Source of the DNA: Dyadobacter linearis
GTDB taxonomy: Bacteria > Bacteroidota > Bacteroidia > Cytophagales > Spirosomataceae
NCBI RefSeq assembly: GCF_907165045.1
Contig: NZ_CAJRAU010000001.1
Span: 1,364,001 to 1,428,000, forward strand
Direction: 5' to 3'
Length of the DNA stretch: 64,000 bases
Numbering within the stretch: position 1 is the first letter of the stretch; each line of letters begins with the position of its first letter. Position numbers and translations under genes: made by a program. The notes under the pieces were generated by a model. That model made no database searches, was not told the DNA's origin, and saw only the letters and a program-made list of their open reading frames with translations. Below, piece by piece: positions 1-9,470 of the stretch.

Positions 1-1367
1 GCACTTTCCGTACCGACGTTTACAATGGCGGCAAAATGAATAATATAAGCACGAACCTGAACTTCAAACACCAGTTCAACGACAAGGGCAAAGAGCTGAC
101 CTTTGATGTGGATTATGTGAGATATGGCGGTAAAAAGAGCAGCAACCTGGATACGAAATACTATCTGCCAGGCGGCCAGCAGGACGGCAGTCCCGAAACG
201 GTACGCAACAATATGCCGTCGGATATTAACATTGCAGTTGCAAAACTTGATTACGCACAGCCGCTTTGGAAAGGAAAATTTGAAACCGGTTTGAAATCCA
301 GCTATGTAGCTTCCGATAATGATATGGTTTTTGAGACCAAAGCCGACGATTGGGTACTTGATCCTACCCGCTCGAACCGTTTCAAATACACTGAAAATGT
401 GAATGCTGCCTATCTGAATTACAATGGTAGTATTACTAAGAAGATCAAATACCAGCTCGGACTCCGCGGCGAGCACACGCATTCGATCGGTAACTCAGTG
501 ACATTGAGCCAGAAACGCGACAGAAATTACATCAACTTTTTCCCGAGCGTATTTTTATCCAACCAGCTGGATACCAACAACGTACTTAACCTGTCGTACA
601 GCCGCCGGATCGACAGACCGAATTACCAGTCGCTTAATCCGTTTGAATTTTACCTCGATCCCTACACTTTTCAAAGAGGTAACCCGAACCTTAAACCACA
701 GTATACCAACTCATTCCAGCTCGTTCACGTTTACAAAAGTTTCCTGAATACAACCATTGCTTACAGCCGGATCAAGGATATGATCGCAGACGAGCTGCCG
801 CAGCAAATTGCTTCCGAAAACAAAACTTTTGTGACCTCAGACAACCTGGACAACCAGGATAATGTCAGCCTTACAGTCTCCTTTCCTATTAAGGTTGCAA
901 AATGGTGGAACATACAAACGAATTTCACAGGGGTATACAATCATTACAATTCCGTATACCTGGAAGAGAAGCTGGAAATCAGACAGGCGTCGTGGAATAT
1001 GTATGCGGCGAACCAGTTTACGATTTCAAAAACATGGTCTGGTGAAATCTCGGGCTGGTACAACAGCCGCGCATTTTACGGACTGTATCAGGCCAAGCCA
1101 ATGGGAATGCTGAATGCAGGATTACAGAAGAATATCTGGAACAAAAAAGGGTCTATCCGCCTTAATGTGAACGATATATTCTGGACCAACCGGTTCCGCG
1201 GAAGAGCAGTGTATAAGGATATTGACTTTCACGTCAAATCACAGTGGCCGAGCCGCCAGTTCAGGCTCACATTCACCTACAATTTTGGTAATCAAAATGT
1301 GAAAGGTGCCCGCCAGCGTAATACCGGATCTGACGATCTTCAAAAGCGCGCCAATGGTGGAAGTTAG
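1..1367 (+). CDS. Outer-membrane beta-barrel (TonB receptor-like) protein, 3' part only
   Basis: The frame is already open at the left edge (codons from base 3), so only the C-terminal ~455 residues are present. The visible part is rich in alternating aromatic/polar strands, with barrel-type stretches such as SRRIDRPNYQSLNPFEFY and a final strand ending FRLTFTYNFGNQN. This resembles the C-terminal barrel of the Bacteroidota 'outer membrane beta-barrel family' (TonB-receptor relatives with an N-terminal carboxypeptidase-regulatory domain). Those N-terminal and plug domains would lie upstream and cannot be checked. It acts in the outer membrane, probably in ligand uptake or surface binding; the substrate is unknown. 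The last ~20 residues after the barrel are a polar tail. A hairpin terminator follows. Confidence 0.8.
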   Translation, partial: TFRTDVYNGGKMNNISTNLNFKHQFNDKGKELTFDVDYVRYGGKKSSNLDTKYYLPGGQQDGSPETVRNNMPSDINIAVAKLDYAQPLWKGKFETGLKSSYVASDNDMVFETKADDWVLDPTRSNRFKYTENVNAAYLNYNGSITKKIKYQLGLRGEHTHSIGNSVTLSQKRDRNYINFFPSVFLSNQLDTNNVLNLSYSRRIDRPNYQSLNPFEFYLDPYTFQRGNPNLKPQYTNSFQLVHVYKSFLNTTIAYSRIKDMIADELPQQIASENKTFVTSDNLDNQDNVSLTVSFPIKVAKWWNIQTNFTGVYNHYNSVYLEEKLEIRQASWNMYAANQFTISKTWSGEISGWYNSRAFYGLYQAKPMGMLNAGLQKNIWNKKGSIRLNVNDIFWTNRFRGRAVYKDIDFHVKSQWPSRQFRLTFTYNFGNQNVKGARQRNTGSDDLQKRANGGS

Positions 1368-1422
1368 ATAGGAATCCCGGCCTAGGCCAGTATTCATAAA
1401 TTAGTTAGGTTTGTTATGTAGA

Positions 1423-1453
1423 AAATCCATCCCGCGCTTTGCGAGATGGATTT
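1423..1453. terminator. Hairpin terminator between convergent genes
   Basis: The arms AAATCCATCCCGC and GCGAGATGGATTT pair with one mismatch around a 5-nt loop. A T-rich stretch follows on the plus strand. It sits between the convergent barrel gene and pgk, so it may serve both directions. Confidence 0.65.
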
Positions 1454-1484
1454 CTTTATTAAACCAAAACTATAAATCGAAATA

Positions 1485-2675
1485 TTAAGCTTCCAATGCA
1501 GCTACCCCAGGAAGCACTTTACCTTCCATATATTCAAGCAAAGCGCCGCCGCCCGTCGAAACGTAGCTCACGCGATCGCCGAAACCTGCATTGTTGATCG
1601 CAGAAGCAGAATCCCCGCCGCCAATCAGTGAGAATGCGTCGTTTTCTTCTGTTACCGCCACTACTGCTTCCGCAATTGCATTGGTACCCTGTGCGAAGTT
1701 CGGGAATTCAAAAACGCCCATTGGACCGTTCCAAAGTACTGTTTTTGAGTTCTTAATAATTTCCGCAAAAATCTTGATCGTTTCAGGACCAATATCCAGG
1801 CCTTCCCATTCATCAGGAATTTCGCCGGCTGGTACTACCTTACGCTCCGCATCATTCGCAAATTTGTCCGCGATTACCGAGTCAACAGGCAGGATCAGGT
1901 TCACACCTTTATCTTTTGCTTTTTGAACCAGTTCCAATGTCAGATCCTGCTTATCTGCTTCCAGAAGGGATTTTCCGATTTTTCCACCCTGCGCTTTTGA
2001 GAATGTATAGGACATTCCGCCGCCGATGATCAGGTTATCTACTTTGTCGATCAGACGCTCGATAATGAGGATTTTATCCGAGATCTTCGCGCCGCCCATA
2101 ATGGCAGTAAATGGTCTTTCTGAATGTTCCAGCAACCTTTCTGCATTATCCAGCTCAGCCTGCATCACATAACCGCAAACTTTATCCTTAAAAAACTTAC
2201 CGATTACGGCCGTAGAAGCGTGTGCACGGTGGGCTGTTCCGAATGCGTCCATTACCCAAACATCTCCCAGTTTAGAAAGTTTTTCGGCAAATTCTTCATT
2301 CCCCTTTTCCTCTTCTTTGTAAAAACGAAGGTTTTCAAGCAGAAGCACTTCTCCCGGCTGCAATGCGGCCGACAATTCGGTTGCGCTTTCACCGATAGAG
2401 TCGTCAGCAAACTTTACAGTTTTGCCAAGTATCAGTGACAGCGGGTTTACCAAATGTTTAAGAGAGTACTTTTCTGTGGGTCCGTCTTTCGGGCGGCCCA
2501 GGTGCGACATCAAAATAACGGCACCTCCGTCGTTGAGAATCTTACTGATTGTAGAAATTGTAGCACGGATACGGGTATCGTCCGTGATTTCAAATTTGTC
2601 ATTGAGGGGGACGTTAAAATCCACGCGAACCAGGGCTTTTTTCCCTGCGAAATCATAAGAATCTAATGTAGTCAT
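1485..2675 (-). CDS. pgk: Phosphoglycerate kinase
   Basis: Glycolytic enzyme transferring phosphate between 1,3-bisphosphoglycerate and ADP to give ATP and 3-phosphoglycerate in the cytosol. The 396-residue length is typical of bacterial Pgk. The substrate-binding signature RVDFNVPL is at residues 17-24, and the C-terminal nucleotide-binding segment [13 protein letters not shown] is at about 352-364. A central GGAKISDK segment is also typical. The ATG start is directly followed by the conserved N-terminal domain, so the start is secure. It is transcribed alone, convergent with the upstream barrel gene and divergent from the FAN1-like gene. Confidence 0.97.
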   Translation of the reverse strand: MTTLDSYDFAGKKALVRVDFNVPLNDKFEITDDTRIRATISTISKILNDGGAVILMSHLGRPKDGPTEKYSLKHLVNPLSLILGKTVKFADDSIGESATELSAALQPGEVLLLENLRFYKEEEKGNEEFAEKLSKLGDVWVMDAFGTAHRAHASTAVIGKFFKDKVCGYVMQAELDNAERLLEHSERPFTAIMGGAKISDKILIIERLIDKVDNLIIGGGMSYTFSKAQGGKIGKSLLEADKQDLTLELVQKAKDKGVNLILPVDSVIADKFANDAERKVVPAGEIPDEWEGLDIGPETIKIFAEIIKNSKTVLWNGPMGVFEFPNFAQGTNAIAEAVVAVTEENDAFSLIGGGDSASAINNAGFGDRVSYVSTGGGALLEYMEGKVLPGVAALEA

Positions 2676-2704
2676 GGGCAGTAAAAATTGTTTTCCATAG
2701 ATAA

Positions 2705-2712
2705 CAAATGTA
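2705..2712 (-). promoter_or_regulatory. Possible Bacteroidota -7 element for pgk
   Basis: Read on the minus strand this is TACATTTG, an exact match to the Bacteroidota -7 consensus TAnnTTTG, about 30 nt before the pgk ATG. I do not see a good -33 TTG at the expected 19-20 nt spacing, so the call is tentative. Confidence 0.4.
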
Positions 2713-2899
2713 ATCCAATTTCTTAATTATATACTATATTAATCAGAATTGACAAGATTTGAAATAGGTATAATACAATTTTAGCTACTCATTTTTCTAA
2801 ATTTTGAATACTTAACAAAATTTTAATTCAGGCCCGACTTTTAAAATCTTGCTGTAACTTTATACCTACATTGAAATAAAAAATCCCGCTTAGATAGAC

Positions 2900-4603
2900 G
2901 TGCCTTCGGATCAAATTGCAGAGAATAACGGGTTCCCAACTGACCTTCCTCCCAAATATTACCACGATTATTTCACCTATGTCCTGGAATTTGTAAGGAA
3001 GAGGTATTCCCATATACTGACGGAGAAAGAGCTGGGTTTTCTGGAAACCTATGACCGGCTTTCCGAAGATGCACAATGCCTTTTTATCCGTTTCAGTAAC
3101 CGCAGCAAGTCATTTTTCAGGGTCAACAGCCTCTCCTATTCCGAGATCACCGACCTGCCTGCTGTGCTGGAAGAACTGCATGAAAACGGTTTTATAGAAT
3201 CACTTTGCGATTCGCACGAAACGCGTTTTGGGGAGATCATGGAGCTTTTCACCAAACCGGAGCACCTGCTTTTTACAAAGATCCTCGGCCCGGACATTAT
3301 GCCGGCCAAAAACATTAAAAAGCCCGACCTGGTGCGCTGGCTAATGCACGATTACGATTTCAAGACTTTGTGTGAGATCATTACCGAAACGGAGCCGGTA
3401 GTCAAGGTTACTTTCGAAGCCGAAGTAATGCTGATGAAATTCCTGTTTTTCGGGAACAGGAATGCAGATATGACCGAATTCGTGATCCGCGACCTTGGCC
3501 ACGTGCGTTTTCAGTCTTTCGACGAACAGTTTTTGTCTATTCAGTTTGAAACACGAAAGGAAGTCGACGACACGCTCACGGTTTCGCTGATGAAAGAAAC
3601 TTTTGACGTGATCAAAAACGAGTTGCCGCCGGAGGAAATCTATGATTGGTTTATGAACTGGTACGCCGGAAACGGTACCGGGCTTGCTCCGAAAGCATTA
3701 CCCTCTTTCAACTCCCTGATTTTGAGAATAGGCGCCTGGCTGGAACGCAAAAAAATGCTTTCGCAGGCATTGGTCATTTACCAGCTTACCAACGATGCGC
3801 CGGCCCGTGAGCGGCGCGTGCGACTGCTGAACAATCTGGGCGAGATCGAAGAGGCGCTCGCATTGTGCGAGGAGATCGCAGAAAACCCGCAGAATGCAGA
3901 TGAACGCTATTTCAGTCTGGATTTTCAGGAAAGAATTAAGAACAAAAAGCGCAAGCTCGTCAAGCGGACTACCCAGGCTTTGAAAGATGCCGAAGCGATC
4001 GAGGTACCGATCTCGTTTCGGTTTCAGGTCGAATATGGCGCGCTGGAATATTACCGCGCGCTGGGTTACCAGGCATTTTTTAGCGAAAATGAACCCTGGC
4101 GCGCATTGTTCGGGCTGCTTTTCTGGGATATTATTTATGACACCAATGTGCAGACGATCCATAATCCCCTGCAACGCATTCCGTCCGACTTTTTCCTGCC
4201 CGATTTTTATTATAAAAGATCCGCGCAGTTGAAGGAGAGACTAGAAGCAGCCAGTTCGCGCGAGATTATCGACGAACTGGTCACTCAGACTTTTACTGAT
4301 AAATATGGTATTACGAACGTGCTGGTACCCTGGTACGACGGCGCCCTGCACAAGGTTTTGACGCTTACTTCCCTGTTGTCGCCCGAGAAAATCCGCGCGG
4401 TGATGATGGAAATCGCATTGAACCTCCGCGAAAATACCCGCGGCTTTCCAGATCTGCTGGTTTGGAACGAAACGGATTATGCATTCATCGAGATCAAATC
4501 ACCTACCGATCACCTTTCGTCGCGACAGCTGCACTGGCAGCATTTTTTCAAAGAGTATGACGTTTCCAGCCGCATTGTGCGGGTTAATTGGATCAAGGAT
4601 TAG
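2900..4603 (+). CDS. FAN1-like structure-specific nuclease (VRR-NUC domain)
   Basis: This 567-residue protein looks like bacterial FAN1, a flap endo/exonuclease linked to interstrand cross-link repair. The C-terminal VRR-NUC core is clear: FPDLLVW at 516-522, then IEIK at 530-533. The putative catalytic set is Glu396 (before ALFGLLFWDIIYD), Asp518, Glu531 and Lys533, in the family's order and approximate spacing. That mapping is by recalled alignment to human and Pseudomonas FAN1. The middle (about 250-370) is helical and TPR-like, as in the family; no SAP domain is recognised. The start is GTG: a TAG in the same frame lies at 2891-2893, so nothing further upstream is possible. Its stop is 2 bp from the end of the convergent neighbour. 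Confidence 0.85.
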   Translation: MPSDQIAENNGFPTDLPPKYYHDYFTYVLEFVRKRYSHILTEKELGFLETYDRLSEDAQCLFIRFSNRSKSFFRVNSLSYSEITDLPAVLEELHENGFIESLCDSHETRFGEIMELFTKPEHLLFTKILGPDIMPAKNIKKPDLVRWLMHDYDFKTLCEIITETEPVVKVTFEAEVMLMKFLFFGNRNADMTEFVIRDLGHVRFQSFDEQFLSIQFETRKEVDDTLTVSLMKETFDVIKNELPPEEIYDWFMNWYAGNGTGLAPKALPSFNSLILRIGAWLERKKMLSQALVIYQLTNDAPARERRVRLLNNLGEIEEALALCEEIAENPQNADERYFSLDFQERIKNKKRKLVKRTTQALKDAEAIEVPISFRFQVEYGALEYYRALGYQAFFSENEPWRALFGLLFWDIIYDTNVQTIHNPLQRIPSDFFLPDFYYKRSAQLKERLEAASSREIIDELVTQTFTDKYGITNVLVPWYDGALHKVLTLTSLLSPEKIRAVMMEIALNLRENTRGFPDLLVWNETDYAFIEIKSPTDHLSSRQLHWQHFFKEYDVSSRIVRVNWIKD

Positions 4604-4605
4604 GG

Positions 4606-5406
4606 TTATTTTAATATAAAATCTGCTACAACCGGCAAGTGGTCAGAAGCATATTTCTCGTCGATAACGCGGGTATTGGAGGCTTTCAGTTTGTCGGATT
4701 TGAACATAATAAAATCGATCGTTTTGTTCGGTTTTTCTACCGGGATCGTAAATCCGCATTCTGAACAAGTTCTTTTGAAATATTTATCCAGGTAGGCGAT
4801 CACTTTGCTGTCGGGCACTGCGTTGAAATCTCCGGCCAAAATCATGGGCAAATCTGTTTTTCCAAACTTTTCAATGATCGTTTCGGCCTGCAATACGCGG
4901 TTAGGCTCTTTCAAACCCAAGTGTGTGCTGGCAAAGATCATTTTCTTTTTATTCGGCAAAGTAACCGTCACCGCGGCTACGGTACGGTCCTCTTCTTTCA
5001 TATCCGGGTGGATCGGCAATGCATATTTCACCGAGTCAACGATCGGGAATTTGGACAAAACGGCCACACCATAATCGCCGCCGCCGTGGTCGATCGCTTT
5101 GGAAAAATAGAATTTCATGCCCGTCAATGCGGCGATCTGCTGCGCCTGGTTTTTCCCTTTTCCTGATCTTTCCGTATTTACATCCACTTCCTGCAATGCG
5201 ACGAAGTCGGGTTTTTCGGCATTGATCACTTTTGCAATCGCTTCAATATCGATTTGTGCGCCGGCCGAGGGCGGATTCGCGTGGTGGATATTATAGGTCA
5301 TCACCTTGAAACGCTGGTCTTTGAGCGTTTCGGAATACTCTTTGGAAAAGCCGGCGAGGGTAGCAAATCCCACGAGAATAAGCAGGACACGGAAAACGTT
5401 TTTCAT
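4606..5406 (-). CDS. Secreted endonuclease/exonuclease/phosphatase family protein
   Basis: 266 residues with an N-terminal hydrophobic signal (about residues 4-20), so probably exported. Motifs of the EEP (DNase I/IMP-like) fold are in order: MTYNIHH at 36-42, ALQEVD near 70, AGDFNAVP near 190 and SDHLPVVADF at the C terminus. The family cleaves phosphodiester or phosphomonoester bonds in a metal-dependent way. Members with signal peptides in Bacteroidota include nucleases, sphingomyelinase-like enzymes and inositol phosphatases, and the substrate cannot be fixed here. It is monocistronic, divergent from the M16 gene and nearly abutting the FAN1-like gene. Confidence 0.88.
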   Translation of the reverse strand: MKNVFRVLLILVGFATLAGFSKEYSETLKDQRFKVMTYNIHHANPPSAGAQIDIEAIAKVINAEKPDFVALQEVDVNTERSGKGKNQAQQIAALTGMKFYFSKAIDHGGGDYGVAVLSKFPIVDSVKYALPIHPDMKEEDRTVAAVTVTLPNKKKMIFASTHLGLKEPNRVLQAETIIEKFGKTDLPMILAGDFNAVPDSKVIAYLDKYFKRTCSECGFTIPVEKPNKTIDFIMFKSDKLKASNTRVIDEKYASDHLPVVADFILK

Positions 5407-5519
5407 AAATTTCTGATGGTTTAGGATTATTCAATTGCCAAAAATAAGCGTTTAGATTTTTTCCACGCATCCTTTTTATTTTTCATTATCATTACGAAAT
5501 CATTAACCACCCATTTTTT

Positions 5520-6845
5520 ATGAGGCTAAAATTTTTCCTGCTGTGTCTGGCCGTAGTAGTGGCAGGCCTGGGCGGCACGCATGCCCAGACGAAACCGGAA
5601 GACGTCAAAACTTTTGCATTAGCCAACGGAATGAAGTTTCTCGTGCTCGAAGACCATTCTATTCCCAATGCCAATATGTACATTTTCTGGAAAGTCGGCT
5701 CGCGGAATGAAGTGCACGGAATCACCGGACTTTCGCATTTTTTCGAACACATGATGTTCAACGGTTCCAAGAATTTTGGCCCGAAAGAATTCGACCGTTT
5801 TATGGAAGCAAATGGTGGTTCCAATAACGCATACACGACCGAAAATGTAACGGTTTATACCGACTGGTTTCAGAAAGACGCACTGGAACCGATATTCAAA
5901 TTGGAATCCGACCGCATTGCAAATTTGTCAATAGACCCGAAAATGGTTGAAAGCGAGCGTGGTGTAGTACTTTCCGAGCGGAGTACCGGGCTGGAAAACA
6001 GCAACTACCGGATGCTGGGTGAGCTGGTACAATCGGTTGCATTTCAGGAACATCCTTATATGTTTCCGGTAATTGGGTTTGAGTCTGATATTAAAAGCTG
6101 GACGCAGGAAGATCTTGAAAATTACTTCAAAACTTACTACTCACCTAACAATGCGACGGTGGTGATCGTGGGCGATATCACATTGGAACAGGTAAAAAAA
6201 ATGGCCGACCAATATATGGCGCCTATTCCTTCAAGAGGTTTACCTCCAAAAGTCAGGACCATTGAACCTCCTCAAAATGGCGAAAGAAGAGTTACTGGAT
6301 ATAAAGACATCGCAGCGCCAAACATTTTGATGGTATACCACGTTCCGGAGGCCAAACACGAGGATTACTATGCCCTCGATTTGCTGAGCAGCCTGCTCAC
6401 TTCGGGTAACTCGTCCCGGCTCACCAAATCGCTGGTGATGGACTCTACCCTTGCGATGAACGTTTCCAGTACTACCGACCAGAATTTCGATCCCGGTATT
6501 TTCTCTATTTATGCCATTGCAAGCAGCAACGTATCTGCCCCTGACCTGGAAAAAGCCATTCACAATCAGATTGATTTGGTGATTAAGGACGGCGTGAAAG
6601 ACGAAGAACTTCAAAAAGTAAAAAATCAGAAGCTCATGGAATTTTACCGTACGCTCGAAACTATCAATGGCAAAGCGAACAGTCTGGGAAGTTATGATGT
6701 GTTTTTTGGTGATTATAAAAAAATGTTCGAAGCGCCGGAACTGTACAAAAAAGTGACTGTGGAAGATATCAAGCGGGTTGCCGCGAAGTACTTCACCGAG
6801 CGCAACCGGACTGTGGGTTACCTGCTGCCGGAAAAATCAAAGTAA
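5520..6845 (+). CDS. M16 zinc metallopeptidase, catalytic member
   Basis: 441-residue pitrilysin-family peptidase with an N-terminal signal peptide (cut probably after THAQ), so periplasmic or envelope-located. The inverted zinc motif HxxEH is present as HFFEH, with His73, Glu76 and His77. The downstream acidic ligand region (VVLSERSTGLENSNYRM) is also present. The second M16 half ends with the usual FTERNRTVGYLLPE. It is followed after 40 bp by a second M16 gene that lacks the zinc motif. Such pairs are known to act together as an active plus a partner subunit (as in mitochondrial processing peptidase). The substrate is unknown. Confidence 0.93.
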   Translation: MRLKFFLLCLAVVVAGLGGTHAQTKPEDVKTFALANGMKFLVLEDHSIPNANMYIFWKVGSRNEVHGITGLSHFFEHMMFNGSKNFGPKEFDRFMEANGGSNNAYTTENVTVYTDWFQKDALEPIFKLESDRIANLSIDPKMVESERGVVLSERSTGLENSNYRMLGELVQSVAFQEHPYMFPVIGFESDIKSWTQEDLENYFKTYYSPNNATVVIVGDITLEQVKKMADQYMAPIPSRGLPPKVRTIEPPQNGERRVTGYKDIAAPNILMVYHVPEAKHEDYYALDLLSSLLTSGNSSRLTKSLVMDSTLAMNVSSTTDQNFDPGIFSIYAIASSNVSAPDLEKAIHNQIDLVIKDGVKDEELQKVKNQKLMEFYRTLETINGKANSLGSYDVFFGDYKKMFEAPELYKKVTVEDIKRVAAKYFTERNRTVGYLLPEKSK

Positions 6846-6885
6846 GTGCCACTTCACAACATCATTCATTGCTAATTTTTGAAAT

Positions 6886-8262
6886 ATGAAAAAGATACTA
6901 TTTGTGTTCGCGGCATTGCTTTCGCTTTCGGCCTCGGCACAAAATAATTTTAAAGTCCCCGCTTTTGAGAAATTCAAGCTTAAAAACGGACTGACCATTT
7001 ACCTGATGGAGCAGCACGAAGTGCCACTGATCAACGTATCGGCCGTTTTCGATGCAGGTTCGATCAACGACGGTGAGCGTTTCGGGCTCGCCAGCATCAC
7101 AGCCGACGCACTGCTTTTTGGAACCCAAAAATACACCAAACCGCAGATCGAAGAAATGACCGATTTCGTGGGCGCGACGATCAATACCTACGCGGCGAAA
7201 GATATGGCGGGTGTTACCTCTTCGTTTGCTGTGAAAGATCAGGACAAACTGTTTGATATTATCCAGCAGGTATTAATGCATCCGGCTTTTGACAAAACCG
7301 AATTCGAAAAACACAAGCAACGCGCAATCCAGGAACTGGTAAGGCAGAAAGAAAGTCCGCGCGCGGTGATATCGAACTATATGAATGCATTCATGTTCAA
7401 CAATTTTCCCTACGCAACACCGGGCGACGGCATCACATCGACTATTGAAAAGCTGACTGCTGCCGATGCAAAGGCATTTTACGAAGGCAATTATACCTCG
7501 GGAAAAGGCGCTATTGCAATAGTGGGTGATTTCAAAACGGCGGATATGAAGAAGAAAGTGACTGCACTTTTTGGAACCTGGAAAACAGCGCCTTACCGCA
7601 TGGTGAAGCGCGTGGCCCCGGATCTGGAATTCGAAAAAAGCCGCGTGTTACTGGTTGACAAGCCCGATGCCAGAGAAACGACCTTTGTAATTGCAGGCCA
7701 GGGAGTTGATTACAACTCCGCTGATTATGTGCCGGTTATGGTTGTAAATACGATACTTGGCGGCCGGTTCACCTCCTGGCTGAATGATGCATTACGTGTC
7801 AATTCGGGACTTACTTACGGAGCAAGAAGCGCATTTACCCGCTACAAATACGCCGGTACTTTCGCGATCAGCACATTTACTAAAAATTCCACTACGGTAC
7901 CTGCGATCGATATGGCAATGCAGGTTTTGGATAGTCTGCATAAAACGGGCATTAATGAAGAGATCCTGCAATCGGCCAAAGCCTACGTAAAAGGAAGCTT
8001 TCCGCCTGCATTTGAATCAGCCGGTGCATTGGCCAGACTGCTTACCGATATGCACGTTTTCAATTTTGATGAAAGCTATATCAATACATTTCAATCCAAA
8101 GTAGATGGGCTGACCACTGCAAGAGCGAAGGAAATTATCGATACCTACTTTCCGAAAGACAAGCTGCAATTTGTACTGATCGGAAAGGCCGATGAAATAC
8201 GCGATCAGGTTAAAAAGTATGGAGATATTACAGAAAAGCAGATCAAAGTTGACGGATTTTAG
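6886..8262 (+). CDS. M16 peptidase-like protein without zinc motif
   Basis: 458 residues with a signal peptide ending in ASAQ. It has the M16 fold: the N-terminal LKNGLTIYLMEQHEVPLI and a C-terminal R/Y-containing segment (VNSGLTYGARSAFTRYK) of the kind that binds substrate. At the place where its partner carries HFFEH, this protein reads FGLASITADALLF, with no His or Glu ligands. It is therefore probably a non-catalytic subunit forming a chamber with the upstream gene product. The two genes are 40 bp apart and very likely co-transcribed. Confidence 0.9.
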   Translation: MKKILFVFAALLSLSASAQNNFKVPAFEKFKLKNGLTIYLMEQHEVPLINVSAVFDAGSINDGERFGLASITADALLFGTQKYTKPQIEEMTDFVGATINTYAAKDMAGVTSSFAVKDQDKLFDIIQQVLMHPAFDKTEFEKHKQRAIQELVRQKESPRAVISNYMNAFMFNNFPYATPGDGITSTIEKLTAADAKAFYEGNYTSGKGAIAIVGDFKTADMKKKVTALFGTWKTAPYRMVKRVAPDLEFEKSRVLLVDKPDARETTFVIAGQGVDYNSADYVPVMVVNTILGGRFTSWLNDALRVNSGLTYGARSAFTRYKYAGTFAISTFTKNSTTVPAIDMAMQVLDSLHKTGINEEILQSAKAYVKGSFPPAFESAGALARLLTDMHVFNFDESYINTFQSKVDGLTTARAKEIIDTYFPKDKLQFVLIGKADEIRDQVKKYGDITEKQIKVDGF

Positions 8263-8402
8263 AAAGTACAAAACTGCGGTTTGCTTTCGCGAATCAGGTG
8301 AAACGTATATTAGTATACGCAAATCCGGATATCATATTTAAGTAGGTTCAGTTGCTAAATCTGCTTTTGCAAGGGAACATAAATCAAACTATAAATCGAC
8401 AA

Positions 8403-9257
8403 ATGAAGCAAATTATCAGAATGATGTGTCTGCTCGCAGCCACATTCACCTACCAGCAAAGCATCGGGCAAAGCAAGCCGGTGTACACGAATCCGATCGG
8501 ATTGCAGGCTTACACATTCCGCGGCAGCTGGGACAAAGGCATCGAAGCGACATTGGACACGATCAAAAACCTGGGCGTTACCGAACTTGAAGGCGGACCG
8601 ATTAAAGGAATGACGACCGAAGAGCTTCGCAAACAACTCGACAAGCGCGGAATCAAAATGGTTTCCATCGGCGCAGATTACAAAAAGCTGGCGGAGAGTT
8701 CGGAACAGACGATCAAGGATGCTAAAATTCTGGGTGCAAAATATGTCATGGTAGCCTGGATTCCTCACAACGGAAAATTTGACCTTGAAACCGCTAAAAA
8801 AGCAGTCGCCGATTTTAACAAAGCTGGTAAAGAACTGAAAGAAGCGGGTATTGAGCTGACTTACCACAACCACGGCTACGAATTTGAGCCTTATGAAGAC
8901 GGTACGTTGTTTGATTATCTTGTAAAAAACACAAATCCGGAATACGTCAACTTCGAAATGGACCTGCTCTGGACCGCATTTCCAGGTCAGGACCCAGCTG
9001 CATTGCTATTGAAATACCCAACCCGCTGGAAACTGATGCACCTGAAAGACCTTAAAAAAGGAGTAGTAGGAAATCTCTCCGGCGGCACACCTACCACCAA
9101 TGACGTAGCATTAGGAACCGGCTCCATCAACATAGCCGCCGCCCTAAAAGCCGCCAAACAAGTAGGTGTAAAACACTATTTCATAGAAGACGAAAGCCCA
9201 AGTTATTTGAAACAGATACCTCAGACTATTGCTTATATTAAGGGGTTGAAGGAGTAG
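8403..9257 (+). CDS. Secreted sugar phosphate isomerase/epimerase (xylose isomerase-like TIM barrel)
   Basis: About 284 residues from the ATG at 8403. A TTG 51 nt upstream is possible, but the ATG gives a normal signal peptide (MKQIIRMMCLLAATFTYQQSIGQ region). The body matches the AP-endonuclease-2/xylose-isomerase fold: IGLQAYTFRG at the start, LTYHNHGYEF with metal-binding His/Glu candidates, VNFEMDLLWT, MHLKDLKKG and YFIEDESP near the end. Family members isomerise or epimerise sugars or inositols; the exact reaction cannot be read from sequence. It converges on the SusD gene across the repeat at 9.25-9.47 kb. Its sugar-enzyme character fits the neighbouring uptake locus, but they are not in one operon. 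Confidence 0.85.
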   Translation: MKQIIRMMCLLAATFTYQQSIGQSKPVYTNPIGLQAYTFRGSWDKGIEATLDTIKNLGVTELEGGPIKGMTTEELRKQLDKRGIKMVSIGADYKKLAESSEQTIKDAKILGAKYVMVAWIPHNGKFDLETAKKAVADFNKAGKELKEAGIELTYHNHGYEFEPYEDGTLFDYLVKNTNPEYVNFEMDLLWTAFPGQDPAALLLKYPTRWKLMHLKDLKKGVVGNLSGGTPTTNDVALGTGSINIAAALKAAKQVGVKHYFIEDESPSYLKQIPQTIAYIKGLKE

Positions 9258-9470
9258 GGAAAAGGGAGGAAGGGAGGAAGGGAGGAAAGGGAGGAAAGGG
9301 AGAATGGGTTTCTGTCTCGCTGAGCGCATTGTCTGTCTGAGCGCAGTCGAAGACACGTGCACAACCGCTTCGACTGCGCTCAGCGAGACAGAAGCGTTCC
9401 TCGTCCCGTTTTTCCTTCCTCCGTTCCTCCATCCTCCCCTTCCTCCCTCTCCCATCCTACCACCCCGGAT
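9248..9470. repeat. Composite inverted repeat: purine tract, hairpin element, pyrimidine tract
   Basis: Between convergent genes lies a purine-only run of GGAGGAA-type units (about 9248-9309). Then comes an element with a direct repeat of its left arm (9312-9328 and 9329-9352) and an inverted right arm (9368-9391, CTTCGACTGCGCTCAGCGAG...) around the loop 9353-9367, and finally a C/T-rich run (about 9398-9470). The purine and pyrimidine tracts are roughly complementary, so the whole could fold as one long imperfect hairpin. It overlaps the last codons of both flanking genes slightly. It may act as a bidirectional terminator or be a dispersed REP-like element. Confidence 0.75.

Noticed and set aside
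8304..8319. Inverted repeat CGTATA-TTAG-TATACG before the secreted isomerase gene
   Set aside because: Only a 6-bp AT-rich stem without a T-run or positional link to a promoter; likely chance, so not listed as a feature.
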